NCBI GenBank assembly: GCA_041595255.1
Contig: JBFHKR010000028.1
Coordinates: 1 to 24,451 of the forward strand
Reading direction: 5' to 3'
Origin: PGYR01 sp041595255
GTDB lineage: Bacteria; Bacteroidota; Ignavibacteria; Kapaibacteriales; UBA2268
Length of the DNA stretch: 24,451 bases
The translations under genes and the position numbers were made by a program. The stretch's first letter is position 1. Every line of letters begins with the position of its first letter. This document shows, piece after piece, positions 7,429 to 16,535 of the stretch. The notes beneath the pieces are model-generated. The model did no database searches, was not told the origin of the DNA, and saw only the letters and a list, made by a program, of their open reading frames with translations.

Positions 7429-7662
7429 TTATCCTTTTACATCTTCCATTGATGCACCAAAATTAATGTGTAACACATTACCATTAGGTGTTACTAGGGC
7501 AGGGACCGATTTTACACCAATTTGCTCTGCTGATGCAATTCTTGTTTTATCTTCACCTAAGTGAACTAATTCTACATTGTCTGAACCAATTAGGTTTACT
7601 ATATCGTGCTCTGCGCTTACACATACTGGACATCCAGCATGATAGAATATTGATTTACTCAT
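7429..7662 (-). CDS. Small thioredoxin/glutaredoxin-like protein, CPVC active site (77 aa)
   Basis: The protein begins MSKSIFYHAGCPVC: a beta strand, then the CxxC pair C11 and C14 at the start of a helix, and later VKSVPALV with the cis-proline (P54) typical of the thioredoxin fold. At 77 residues it is glutaredoxin-sized, cytoplasmic and has no signal peptide. I chose ATG 7662 because GGAG (7672-7669 on this strand) lies 6 bases upstream; the ATG at 7674 overlaps that site and would add only MEFV. A Bacteroidota promoter lies just upstream. Likely role: thiol-disulfide exchange with an unknown partner. The neighbouring MarR-type regulator has its own cysteine cluster, which suggests a shared redox theme. 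The glutaredoxin versus thioredoxin label is uncertain. Confidence 0.8.
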   Translation of the reverse strand: MSKSIFYHAGCPVCVSAEHDIVNLIGSDNVELVHLGEDKTRIASAEQIGVKSVPALVTPNGNVLHINFGASMEDVKG

Positions 7663-7705
7663 AACAAACTCCATTAAATATATTATTTTGGCAAAAGTAC
7701 CAGAA

Positions 7706-7737
7706 CAAATATAGTAAGGAATCCTAACTAAAACAAA
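7706..7737 (-). promoter_or_regulatory. Bacteroidota-type promoter (TTTG-N20-TATATTTG)
   Basis: On the - strand, TTTG (7737-7734) is followed after exactly 20 bases by TATATTTG (7713-7706), a full match to the Bacteroidota -33/-7 consensus TTTG-N19-21-TAnnTTTG. Transcription would start near 7700, giving a leader of roughly 40 bases before ATG 7662. It sits in the 86-bp gap after the tolC-like gene, so the redox gene is not dependent on the exporter operon. Confidence 0.75.
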
Positions 7738-7748
7738 TCAAAGTAATA

Positions 7749-9140
7749 TTATTTAAAATAATTCTCAATTTGGTTAGATAATAGTAGGTTGTATAATACT
7801 TCAATATTATACTTAATAGATAGGTCAATTACTTTCAATTTTGAAAATATATATTTCTCTTGCCTTTTGTTTACTAGAAAAACTGAACTCTCACCAATAT
7901 CAAACTTCTCTTTCTCAAATTCTAGTAATTGCTTGTACCGGTTTACATTCTCTTTTACAATTAGTAATTGATCTTTTAGTATTTCAAGAGTTTCGATATT
8001 CGATTTTTGCTTATTTTTTAGACTTGTTTCATAGTTAATTAAATCAAGTTCCGTTTCTTTTATTTTAAGTTCATTTATCTCAAGTTCACCTCTTTCACTT
8101 CTAAATAGTAAAGGCATTGAAAAACTTAGACCCCACTTATAATTATTAATATTAAAAGTAGGTATATTATTATTCAGTTCGCTTGTTAATGCATTATATT
8201 TAACTTTTAGTTTAGGTTTTAATTTGTCTGATTTTAAATCATTTTCAGCTAATAATAAATTTATTTTATTTCTCTTTTCTTCTAATAAAGGATTACCAAC
8301 ATAAGTAATAGTATCCTCAGAGATAATACTGCTGCTTAGTAATTCTATTCTTTTTGGGTTAATATCATTGCTAATAGTTATATTCTTATCATTTTCCCAT
8401 GTGAAATTATTCAAATTATTTCTTGCTTTAACTAATTCTACACTATTCGATTGCAACATTATTAATTGGTCTTGCAATGCAAGAAATGATTCAAGTGTAT
8501 CTACTGCAGGTTTATCACCAAATAAATAGGATTGCAAATTGTTTTCGAAATATTGTCTTGCTAATTCTACACTTTCTTCTATTATTAGTTGATATTCATA
8601 GGTAGCTTGCCATTGGTAATAAGCTATTGAGGCATCAATTATAAGGTCATTGATTTCTATCTGTCTTCTATTAGTAGCAAAATCTTCAAATATTTCCGCC
8701 TGATTTACAGCTGTTCTTCTTTCATCAATAAGTAGTCCTTGTAATAGATTAGCTTCTACTCCTATATATCCCAATCCATCATTTGGAGTATTGTTCTCAG
8801 GGTTTAGGAATATTCCTCTAGTATTATCATATCCAGCATTAAATGTCAATCCTAAATATGAAGGAAGCTCTATACTTGATCTCAAAACTTGAAAATACTG
8901 TTTTTGATCAAAGTATTTGTCATCATATTCAGCTTTCAAGAATGGGTCGAATTGACCATTCGCACTTTTCCATTGGGCTTCTGATAACTTAAGATTTAGC
9001 TCTGCATTATTAGCCAAAGGGTGATACTTAAGAACTTTACGAACGTAATTTTCAAATGATAGTGAGTCATCCTTTGAGAAAAGCGAAGGGCAATCAATGA
9101 CTCCAAATGTTAGTACGATAAGCAAAATTAGTTTATGCAT
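7749..9140 (-). CDS. TolC-family outer-membrane efflux channel (463 aa)
   Basis: ATG 9140 is chosen because it overlaps the adaptor gene's stop as ATGCATAA and begins directly with a hydrophobic signal sequence (MHKLILLIVLTFGVI); an upstream in-frame start would add 11 unhelpful residues. The protein has the TolC/OEP layout: an N-terminal FENYVRKVLKYHPLANNAEL helix, an internal strand-rich part (FDPFLKAEYDDKYFDQKQYF), a long helical segment (about 160-265), then a second repeat with KWGLSFSMPLLFRSERGELE and a final long helix pair. TolC-family trimers form the outer-membrane and periplasmic duct of tripartite exporters. It is the last gene of the ABC-HlyD-TolC unit and overlaps its neighbour by 8 bases. 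The cargo is unknown. Length is normal for the family. Confidence 0.9.
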   Translation of the reverse strand: MHKLILLIVLTFGVIDCPSLFSKDDSLSFENYVRKVLKYHPLANNAELNLKLSEAQWKSANGQFDPFLKAEYDDKYFDQKQYFQVLRSSIELPSYLGLTFNAGYDNTRGIFLNPENNTPNDGLGYIGVEANLLQGLLIDERRTAVNQAEIFEDFATNRRQIEINDLIIDASIAYYQWQATYEYQLIIEESVELARQYFENNLQSYLFGDKPAVDTLESFLALQDQLIMLQSNSVELVKARNNLNNFTWENDKNITISNDINPKRIELLSSSIISEDTITYVGNPLLEEKRNKINLLLAENDLKSDKLKPKLKVKYNALTSELNNNIPTFNINNYKWGLSFSMPLLFRSERGELEINELKIKETELDLINYETSLKNKQKSNIETLEILKDQLLIVKENVNRYKQLLEFEKEKFDIGESSVFLVNKRQEKYIFSKLKVIDLSIKYNIEVLYNLLLSNQIENYFK

Positions 9141-10464
9141 CTTCTTTACTATAGAAATCTGGAGGGAAACCATTTAACTGACGCCAAAGTTCATACCATA
9201 GAGGTACATCTCTTAGAAGTACAAAAGCTTTAGCCCCTGAACCTACACGTAAAACATCTGGCCATTTCTTACCATCATCATTCGGAGCAATTAAAACTCT
9301 ATATAAACCGTTCTTACTTATTATTCTATCGACAGCAACTACGACTCCACCATATGTACCCGTTGATATATTAGGCCATCCACTGAAAACAACTGCTGGC
9401 CATCCATCAAATTGAATCCTTGTCTTCTCTTCTTTGAAAATTAATGGTAAATCCATTGGTTTAACATAGATCTCAATAGCTAAATCGAAACTTTTTGGCA
9501 TAATTGTAACGATGTCAGTACCTTCTTTTATTATCTCACCTATACCTTTTTTAATAGCTTTTGTGATGTATCCCGATTGAGGGGCTGTTATATAATAATA
9601 TCTTTGTCTAACTTCGTAATTACTTAAACTGTTTTTTAGTTTAGCTGCTTTTGCTCTTGTATCTAGCTTACTTGATATAGCTGAGAACTTATCAGATTCT
9701 GACTTAGCAATTTTGTCTGCGTACTCAGCTTTAATAGATGATAACTCCAATTCAAGATTAAGTAGTTTGTTAGTTTGATTGTCTAACTTGTTTTTTTGGA
9801 CAACTACTTTAGAAGTCATTTCTCTTTGTTTGACGCTTTTTGTCTCTAGGTCAGTTTTAGACTTTATACCTTTTTCATAAAGTTCTTTAGTTCGATCATA
9901 TTGTTTATTTGCGACATCAAGCATTAACTCATAAGCTGCTAAATCAATGCTATCACTAACAATTTCTCTTCTTATCTGAATTATCTTGTTTTTAGTAGTT
10001 TCAATCATTAAATCTCTATTCTGAATCATAGCTTTTTGTTGCGATTCAATAGATTTTACTTTTTCTTCATAAGATTGAATACTTTCAATATTTGCATTAA
10101 CTTGCTCATTAGTTCTTTCCACTAAATTAGGGTCAAAATACTCGCTTTTTACTTCCGAAATAAATACAATAGTATCACCTTCATTGACGAAATCACCTTC
10201 TTGTACATACCAAGATTCAAGTCTTCCTGAGATAATAGATTGTATAGATTGAGGTTGTTGAGAAGGATTTATAGATGTTACATATCCTTTAGCATCTATA
10301 TTTTGTGTCCAAGGTAAAAAAAGCCCGATTAAACTTACCAATAGAACACTTAAAGAAATTACTAATAGTAGCTTACTTTTATTTTTCTTTCTCAAAGAAC
10401 TATATGAATTTATTTCTTCTTTGGTAATATGATTATAAAGACTATTCTCCGAAATGTTAAGCAT
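9133..10464 (-). CDS. HlyD-family periplasmic adaptor (membrane fusion protein, 443 aa)
   Basis: ATG 10464 is chosen: GGAGG lies 5 bases upstream, whereas the in-frame GTG at 10470 overlaps that site. One membrane segment (31-51) anchors it in the inner membrane. Then come a lipoyl half-motif (SGRLESWYVQEGDFVNEGDT), a long coiled coil (about 118-285) rich in Lys, Glu and Gln, the second lipoyl half (ITAPQSGYITKAIKKGIGEI), and a beta-barrel region with AVVFSGWPNISTGTYGGVVV. The C-terminus is aromatic (PLWYELWRQLNGFPPDF). HlyD-type adaptors link an inner-membrane ABC exporter to TolC. It overlaps the ABC gene upstream (ATGCTTAA) and the TolC gene downstream (ATGCATAA) by 8 bases each, so translation is probably coupled. 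Confidence 0.9.
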   Translation of the reverse strand: MLNISENSLYNHITKEEINSYSSLRKKNKSKLLLVISLSVLLVSLIGLFLPWTQNIDAKGYVTSINPSQQPQSIQSIISGRLESWYVQEGDFVNEGDTIVFISEVKSEYFDPNLVERTNEQVNANIESIQSYEEKVKSIESQQKAMIQNRDLMIETTKNKIIQIRREIVSDSIDLAAYELMLDVANKQYDRTKELYEKGIKSKTDLETKSVKQREMTSKVVVQKNKLDNQTNKLLNLELELSSIKAEYADKIAKSESDKFSAISSKLDTRAKAAKLKNSLSNYEVRQRYYYITAPQSGYITKAIKKGIGEIIKEGTDIVTIMPKSFDLAIEIYVKPMDLPLIFKEEKTRIQFDGWPAVVFSGWPNISTGTYGGVVVAVDRIISKNGLYRVLIAPNDDGKKWPDVLRVGSGAKAFVLLRDVPLWYELWRQLNGFPPDFYSKEDA

Positions 10465-12100
10465 TCCCACCTCCTTTACTGATAATAACCTGTTGGTCAG
10501 CTATATTCAACCAATACTCATCTTCAGTTATTACTATAAAAGTACTTTCTTTGAATTCTTCTACCATATAATCTATGATCCTTTCTTTATCATATTCTTT
10601 AATGTAAAGGAAAGGGTACTCAAATAAGTATAATCTACATTTAGTAACTAGAGATCTAGCTAATAATATTTTTTGAGTTACATCTTTTGGAAGAAAATAA
10701 TTCGAAGGGTTTATTATTGAGTCAAGACCATTTGGTAAATTTGAGACAAATAGATCTAGCCCCATTAAAGATATAATTTCTCTAATCTTTTCTTCAGAGA
10801 TTTTTCTACCAACAGTGATATTGTCTAATAGACTTGCTTCGAATAACTCATTTGTAGAAAAATGAATTGATATTTGTTTATTTAAAATGCTTTTATTCAA
10901 ATTTTCAACTGGGATACCATCTAATTTTACAGCTCCTGTTCTTATATCTATAAATCCAGATATAATATTAAGTAAAATAGATTTTAATACTTTATTTTCA
11001 CCTAAAACTGCTGTCTTAGATCCACTTTTTATATTAGTTGAAAAATTATTAAAATAGTTGTCACCATTCTCATTCCCCGGATACGATAAAGAGTTTATAT
11101 CAACAGATATACCAAGATTGGTGTCTTTTAGCTCGACTTTTTTCTTGTCATCTAATTCCAAGTCTGTGATATATCCAATCTTATCAAGTGCCGTAAGTAA
11201 GTCATAAATAGAATCAATACTATTTATTAGCTTTTCTGTTGAAGTCAATATTAGTAATATTATAATCTCTGCGGCAACGAATTGACCAATATTCATTTGT
11301 TCATTATAAACTAATAAACCTCCTAATATTAGAAGCCCAGCCGCTAATAGTACTTTGAATAATATGAAGAATTTAAATTGTGTTACTAAAACACCAAAAT
11401 GTTTTTCTCTTGCTTCTAGATACTCGATTGTTTTTTTGTCTGTCTTCTTTAAATGAAGAGCAAAACTTGAGAATTTTTTAAAAGATTTATGAGTTCGTGC
11501 TACTTCTTCTAACCAGTGAGCTACTATATATTTAAATTTACTTTCTAGAATACTTGTTGACATACCTTTAGGACTAGTCGTCTTAAATAAAACCCATATA
11601 GATGTTACTAGAAAAACACCTAATATCAGAAAATATGGACTGTATACTGATAATAATACTAGCCCAAAAAATGCTTGGAAGACAGCAAGTGAAAAATCTA
11701 CAAGTATTTTAGGTAAGTTCTTTTGTATTGTTAATGTGTCAAAAAATCTATTTGCAAGTTCAGGTGTGTGAAGATTTTGTAAATGTGAAAGTTTTATTTT
11801 TGGAAATCTAAATGCAAACTCAAATGATGATTTGGCAAAAATCTCTTGTTGTATATTCTCTACTATTCTTAATTGAGTTAACTGAAAAACCCCTGAAAAA
11901 ATAATTCCAATCAAAACGAATAGAACTAATACGGCCCAAGAAGTAGTTAGAGCACCCATCTGAATTATATTTACTATTGCTTGTATACCTAATGGTAATG
12001 AAAGATTTACTAAACCATTCAAAATAGCGTATAAATATATTTGATAGACCTCCTTTTTAAATGGAGATAATAAATTCCAAAACCTTTGTATTGGGGTCAT
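10457..12100 (-). CDS. ABC exporter-like protein with degenerate nucleotide-binding domain (547 aa)
   Basis: The N-terminal half is a type I exporter membrane domain with about six helices (near 20-50, 54-76, 132-152, 154-173, 243-264 and 270-290). The C-terminal half (about 330-547) aligns over its whole length with an ABC ATPase, yet each motif is altered. Walker A reads G367-ENKVL-K373-S374 (K370 and L372 replace Gly). The Q-loop Gln is S415. The LSGGQ signature is L470-PKDV. The Walker B Asp is E494, the catalytic Glu is Y495, the D-loop Asp is K501 and the switch His is E526. The frame is intact, the membrane domain looks normal, and the gene is coupled to the adaptor and channel genes, so this is not obvious decay. 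It may dimerise with a canonical subunit encoded elsewhere, or work without hydrolysis. No peptidase domain precedes the membrane domain. The start ATG lacks a Shine-Dalgarno. Confidence 0.85.
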   Translation of the reverse strand: MTPIQRFWNLLSPFKKEVYQIYLYAILNGLVNLSLPLGIQAIVNIIQMGALTTSWAVLVLFVLIGIIFSGVFQLTQLRIVENIQQEIFAKSSFEFAFRFPKIKLSHLQNLHTPELANRFFDTLTIQKNLPKILVDFSLAVFQAFFGLVLLSVYSPYFLILGVFLVTSIWVLFKTTSPKGMSTSILESKFKYIVAHWLEEVARTHKSFKKFSSFALHLKKTDKKTIEYLEAREKHFGVLVTQFKFFILFKVLLAAGLLILGGLLVYNEQMNIGQFVAAEIIILLILTSTEKLINSIDSIYDLLTALDKIGYITDLELDDKKKVELKDTNLGISVDINSLSYPGNENGDNYFNNFSTNIKSGSKTAVLGENKVLKSILLNIISGFIDIRTGAVKLDGIPVENLNKSILNKQISIHFSTNELFEASLLDNITVGRKISEEKIREIISLMGLDLFVSNLPNGLDSIINPSNYFLPKDVTQKILLARSLVTKCRLYLFEYPFLYIKEYDKERIIDYMVEEFKESTFIVITEDEYWLNIADQQVIISKGGGNA

Positions 12101-12252
12101 TTTCTGGTGTTATTTAATATTTAAAAAATCTCTAAATGTTTCACTTTTTCTCGATTACGAATATAGGACTATGTTAGTATAATTTGTAATAAAAGTTATT
12201 TATACTAAATATAAATCAATACAAATTTAGAAGAATAAATTCCACCTTACGT

Positions 12253-12867
12253 TTACAAACTCTTTACCATCCAGTGATCAGGATAGTTGGTTTTTAAATC
12301 ATTATACAAAGATTCTTTTTTATCGAAATTGCTTTCTAACTGAAACTGATATACTTTTATAGGGATTGCGTCAGGATATATTTTTATAAATTTATCAAAG
12401 TGATTAATGGCTTTGCTTTTTTGGCCAGTTGCTAGTAATGCTTCACCTTTATATATAGCCACAATCACAGGCACAATTCCAAATATATTCTCTACTTCTT
12501 CAGTTAAAGTCTCTATTAACCACAACTGTAGTTCAGGATTTGCCAAATTAGGATTTTGAGTGGCTTCCGCGACAAAAGACTGATAAAACATATAAAGGTA
12601 GAATAGATGCCAGTTAGGTAAGTTTGAGTCCTCATTGAAATTCCGTAAACTAGCTAATGTACTCTCACTGAAAGTGTTTTCATTACTTTGTAGAGATTCT
12701 AAAAAGAGATTCTCCAAAAGTACTATCAATCTTTTATCAGTAGAATCAATTATTGTTTTACTTTTATATTCACTATAATCTTTCTTTACAGCTTCAATTA
12801 TATCATCTGGCTGAGACATTAATGAATAAGATGCAAATATAAACAATAACAAAATCTTTAATTTCAT
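12253..12867 (-). CDS. Secreted hypothetical protein with a TPR-like C-terminal segment (204 aa)
   Basis: The protein opens with a signal peptide (MKLKILLLFIFASYSLMS, cleavage near 19) and continues as a mostly helical chain with no cysteines. Residues about 153-190 (IYKGEALLATGQKSKAINHF followed by DKFIKIYPDA) resemble one tetratricopeptide unit, as found in periplasmic scaffold proteins. I cannot name a family or function. Its start lies 18 bases after the stop of the PLP enzyme gene on the same strand, so the two are probably co-transcribed. A 152-bp AT-rich gap separates it from the exporter operon; I found no clear terminator or promoter in that gap. Confidence 0.7.
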   Translation of the reverse strand: MKLKILLLFIFASYSLMSQPDDIIEAVKKDYSEYKSKTIIDSTDKRLIVLLENLFLESLQSNENTFSESTLASLRNFNEDSNLPNWHLFYLYMFYQSFVAEATQNPNLANPELQLWLIETLTEEVENIFGIVPVIVAIYKGEALLATGQKSKAINHFDKFIKIYPDAIPIKVYQFQLESNFDKKESLYNDLKTNYPDHWMVKSL

Positions 12868-12885
12868 TTACTTACCTATTTGTAA

Positions 12886-14133
12886 CTATACCTTTTCAAG
12901 TGCTTGGCTTACATCCCAAATTAAATCATCAATATTCTCGACTCCTATTGATAATCGAACCAAACTAGAAGTAACACCTATACTTTTTAAATATTCTGGT
13001 TCTACACCCGCATGTGTCATAGTACTTGGGTGTTCAGCTAAACTTTCAGTACCACCTAGACTTACTGCTAGAGTCATTAATTCTAGTGAATTTAAAAATT
13101 TGAAAGCTTCTTTTTCACCTCCAGCTATATCAAATGCAACCATTGCCCCAGGGCCATCATGTTGTCTTTTGTATAGTTCGTAACTTGGACTATCTTCGTC
13201 AATCATACCCAAATAATGGACTTTTGTAACTTTCGGATGTACATTCAAAAACTTTGCAACTTCAATTGCGTTCTGTTGTTGTTGTTCCATTCTTACTTTT
13301 AATGTTTCCAAACTTCTCATTAATAACCAACCTGTCCAAGGACCTGCCATATTACCAAGAAAAGTTCTCAATGTTTTAACTCTTTTCATAGGTTCTTTGT
13401 AACCTAGAACTGCTCCTGCTATTACATCACTATGTCCTCCTATATATTTGGTTGCAGAATAAACAACTAAATCCGCTCCAAATCGTAAAGGATGTTGCCA
13501 TAATGGTCCCATATATGTATTGTCAACGACAGTCAATACATTTTTATTTGTTGTTTTGTAATGGTTTTTGAGTTCATTTATCATTTGCAAATCAACTATA
13601 GCATTAGTAGGATTAGCAGGTGTCTCGACAAAAAACATTGCAACTTTATCAGAAAAGCCTTTGGCCTCGATTTTTGACATAATTTCTTCTTTGGTTGCAT
13701 TCGGTTTGAAACCTAGTGTTTCTATCCCATATTTTGGCAAGAAATGATGAATAAAGTGATCCGTGCCTCCGTACAATGGACTACTATAAACTAATACATC
13801 ACCAGGATTTAGAAATTCCATAAAAACAGTTGTGATAGCTGACATTCCACTTTCGAATACAGCGCACTCTTCAGCTTTATCCCATAAACAAAGCCTATTT
13901 TCAAGTATTTCCAAATCTGGGTTGTTAATTCGACTATATATCAAGCCTAATTCTTCATCTTGACCTTTTTCTCGTAGTCCGTAAGCAACTTCAAAAAATG
14001 CTTTTCCTTCTTCTGCATTTTTGAAAACGAATGTTGAAGTTTGAAAAATAGGGCATTTTAACGAGCCTTCTGATAACTCTGGTTTATAGCCATAAGACAT
14101 CATCAGACTTTCTGGCTTCATATTTCTATTCAT
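12886..14133 (-). CDS. PLP-dependent cystathionine gamma-synthase/lyase family enzyme (415 aa)
   Basis: This is a full-length Cys/Met-metabolism PLP enzyme (fold type I). Visible landmarks are the YSRINNPDLEILENRL segment (Y66, R68, phosphate binding across the dimer), the ESGMSAI turn, VVDNTY with D204 that contacts the PLP ring nitrogen, and SATKYIGGHSDVIAG with the Schiff-base lysine K229. The C-terminal part has LGGTESLAEHP and SIGVENIDDLIWD. Family members act on cystathionine, O-acyl-homoserines, methionine or related substrates; the sequence alone does not let me choose between cystathionine gamma-synthase, gamma-lyase and methionine gamma-lyase. I start at ATG 14133; the in-frame TTG four codons upstream is not needed, and ATG 14121 is a fair alternative. 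It is divergent from the TonB receptor gene. Confidence 0.85.
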   Translation of the reverse strand: MNRNMKPESLMMSYGYKPELSEGSLKCPIFQTSTFVFKNAEEGKAFFEVAYGLREKGQDEELGLIYSRINNPDLEILENRLCLWDKAEECAVFESGMSAITTVFMEFLNPGDVLVYSSPLYGGTDHFIHHFLPKYGIETLGFKPNATKEEIMSKIEAKGFSDKVAMFFVETPANPTNAIVDLQMINELKNHYKTTNKNVLTVVDNTYMGPLWQHPLRFGADLVVYSATKYIGGHSDVIAGAVLGYKEPMKRVKTLRTFLGNMAGPWTGWLLMRSLETLKVRMEQQQQNAIEVAKFLNVHPKVTKVHYLGMIDEDSPSYELYKRQHDGPGAMVAFDIAGGEKEAFKFLNSLELMTLAVSLGGTESLAEHPSTMTHAGVEPEYLKSIGVTSSLVRLSIGVENIDDLIWDVSQALEKV

Positions 14134-14269
14134 AATTAATCTCAATTTTATTTTCTTTAGAATACTAATTTAACAATTACAATTGATTATTAATTATTAG
14201 TTATATAAAACATTGAGTCAATTTTATCGTTTTTAAGCAAATGAGAAATTACAATTCCCCAAAAACCTA

Positions 14270-16528
14270 ATGAAATATAGATATTTAGTTTTATTAATTT
14301 CGTTCGTATTGTGTAATACAAAACTGTTATCCCAAAATGCTTCTATTAGCGGCTATGTAAAAGATAGTACCAATAAAGAAACACTCATTGGCGCTACTAT
14401 CAGAGTTGGTGGTACGACCAAAGGAGCCCAAACTAATAAAGATGGTTATTTTGTAATTAGCAATCTAAAACCCGGTAAATATGAGATAATCTATTCTTAT
14501 ATAGGTTACGAAGAAACGCGTAAGTCTATTACTCTAAAAGCAAATCAAGATATTAGGTTAGACGCACTTTTGAATACAGGTTCTATGACTTCTGAAGAGA
14601 TATCTGTCTATGCAGATAGAGATGATGATAAAGCCCAAATCTCAATTAGTAAAGTTAACATACCTATGCAGCAGATAAAGGAAATAAGAATAGGTGGTGA
14701 ATCTGATATATTTAGATCTTTACAACTCTTACCAGGTGTACTCACGTCTTCACAAATCTCGTCTGGTCTATATATTAGAGGAGGTTCACCTGACCAAAAC
14801 CTTGTCTTACTAGATGGTTCTATGGTATATAATCCAACTCATTTATTTGGATTTATCTCTGCTTTTAATACTGACGCTATCAAAGATGTAGAACTTATAA
14901 AAGGTGGATTCAATGCCGAATACGGCGGTAGACTTTCATCTGTTCTTACTCTTACTCAAAAAGATGGGAATAGGGAAGAAGTAGAGGGTTTATTTTCTGT
15001 AGGTGCTATATCATCAAAATTAGCACTTGAAGGCCCAATAGGTAATGGTTCATGGTTTTTAGGTGGACGCCGTACTTATTTTGAAGTGATTAAATCTTTT
15101 TTGACAGATGATCCATTGAACCCAATTCCTGATTTTAATTTTTATGATGTAAATGCTAAAATAACACAAGATTTCGGTGATAATGATAAAGTTGCAATTT
15201 CAGGATTCTATAGCAAGGATAATCTAGACTATGGAGCTGGTAATATAAATTTTAACTTAGGTATTTCAAATAGATTAGGTTCAGCCAGATGGACTCATAT
15301 TTTTAGTCCGCAGCTATTTAGTACTTTAAACCTTAGTACTAGTCAATATATCAATGGGTTCGATGCTGATAATTCTGGTTACGAAATTCTTCAAGAAAAT
15401 ATAATTACAGATTATACTATTAAACATACTTTAGATTGGTTCCATAATGATGATTTCACAACTAAATATGGTTATGAGGTCAATTTTTACGAATTCGACT
15501 ATTTAGCTAATTTTACAGGGTCAACTGACTCAACAGCAGAAGGTTCAGGAGCTGGTCGAACTAATCTTAATTTCACTGATAGAAACTATGCCGCTTTTGC
15601 TCAAGCGAAATGGCAAATTAATTCTTTATTATCAGCACAATTCGGTCTAAGAGCAAATTATTTCGAATTTGCCGATCAGTCAGCTATCGAGCCCCGTATA
15701 GCATTCAAGTATAATATACAACCAGATGTTGCTATCAAAGCTTCATGGGGTATCTATCATCAGAATTTGAAGTTAGCTACTTTACAAGATTTTTCATTTT
15801 TTGATACTTGGCTTGGTACAGATAGTTCACTAAATATAGGAAGATCAGTTCATTACATTTTAGCATTAGAAACAGAACCATGGGATGGTTATGATGTTAA
15901 TATAGATTTATATTACAAATCTCTAGAAAATATAAACGAAATTCGTAGAATAGTTTTACAAATAGACAATGGCTCAGATGTTCTTTTCGAAGGTAAAGGT
16001 GAGGCATTTGGAGCAGAACTATTTATTCAGAAGAAAATAGGCGATTTCACGGGATGGTTTGGATATGCTTTAGGATTTGTGAATGCTCAATTTGATAGCT
16101 TAAATTCTGGGACTTACTTTAGACCAAAATTTGATAGAAGACATGATTTCAAAGGTGTGATTCAATACAAAATTGATGATAATTGGGATGTAGGTGCAAA
16201 CTTTACTTTTCAAACTGGTCAATCATATACGGGTCAAACATCTAGATTCCAGCTGCAACTTGACGGTGAAACCAATGGTAGAGGAAAAACTGTTCCTTCA
16301 CAAAGATATGGTCTTAGGTTACCGCCTTCACATCAACTTAATCTAAATGGAAGCTATAAATTTAATGCTTTTGGTTACGAAGCCAAATTATTACTTGATA
16401 TCTACAATGTATATAATCGACGAGATATTTGGTTCAGATTCTATAATGTAAATGAAGAAACAACTACAGTCGAAGATTTTCGATTATTACCTATAATTCC
16501 AACTTTCTCTTTTGAAATAAAATTTTAG
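14270..16528 (+). CDS. TonB-dependent outer-membrane receptor (752 aa)
   Basis: A signal peptide of about 22 residues (ends LLSQ) precedes a CarboxypepD_reg-like domain (about 25-100: ISGYVKDSTNKETLIGATIR, then TNKDGYFVISNLKPGKY). The plug follows (about 130-230), with SGLYIRGGSPDQNLVLLDG and ELIKGGFNAEYGGRLSSVL, and the rest is a 22-strand-type beta-barrel ending in FSFEIKF with a terminal Phe. This is the layout of Bacteroidota receptors that import a substrate with TonB-ExbBD energy; the substrate cannot be read from the sequence. The next gene starts 7 bases downstream and encodes a DUF4249-type lipoprotein, a frequent partner. No susD-like gene is present, so a glycan-utilisation locus is not supported. 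No Shine-Dalgarno is visible. Confidence 0.92.
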   Translation: MKYRYLVLLISFVLCNTKLLSQNASISGYVKDSTNKETLIGATIRVGGTTKGAQTNKDGYFVISNLKPGKYEIIYSYIGYEETRKSITLKANQDIRLDALLNTGSMTSEEISVYADRDDDKAQISISKVNIPMQQIKEIRIGGESDIFRSLQLLPGVLTSSQISSGLYIRGGSPDQNLVLLDGSMVYNPTHLFGFISAFNTDAIKDVELIKGGFNAEYGGRLSSVLTLTQKDGNREEVEGLFSVGAISSKLALEGPIGNGSWFLGGRRTYFEVIKSFLTDDPLNPIPDFNFYDVNAKITQDFGDNDKVAISGFYSKDNLDYGAGNINFNLGISNRLGSARWTHIFSPQLFSTLNLSTSQYINGFDADNSGYEILQENIITDYTIKHTLDWFHNDDFTTKYGYEVNFYEFDYLANFTGSTDSTAEGSGAGRTNLNFTDRNYAAFAQAKWQINSLLSAQFGLRANYFEFADQSAIEPRIAFKYNIQPDVAIKASWGIYHQNLKLATLQDFSFFDTWLGTDSSLNIGRSVHYILALETEPWDGYDVNIDLYYKSLENINEIRRIVLQIDNGSDVLFEGKGEAFGAELFIQKKIGDFTGWFGYALGFVNAQFDSLNSGTYFRPKFDRRHDFKGVIQYKIDDNWDVGANFTFQTGQSYTGQTSRFQLQLDGETNGRGKTVPSQRYGLRLPPSHQLNLNGSYKFNAFGYEAKLLLDIYNVYNRRDIWFRFYNVNEETTTVEDFRLLPIIPTFSFEIKF

Positions 16529-16535
16529 TACGAAA

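Noticed and set aside
10457..12100. Treating the ABC gene as a pseudogene
   Set aside because: There is no frameshift or stop, the membrane domain is intact and the overlaps with neighbours are preserved; the altered motifs are all in-frame substitutions.
14134..14269. Divergent promoter pair between the PLP enzyme and the TonB receptor
   Set aside because: The gap is AT-rich, but no TTTG/TAnnTTTG pair with 19-21 bp spacing fits on either strand.
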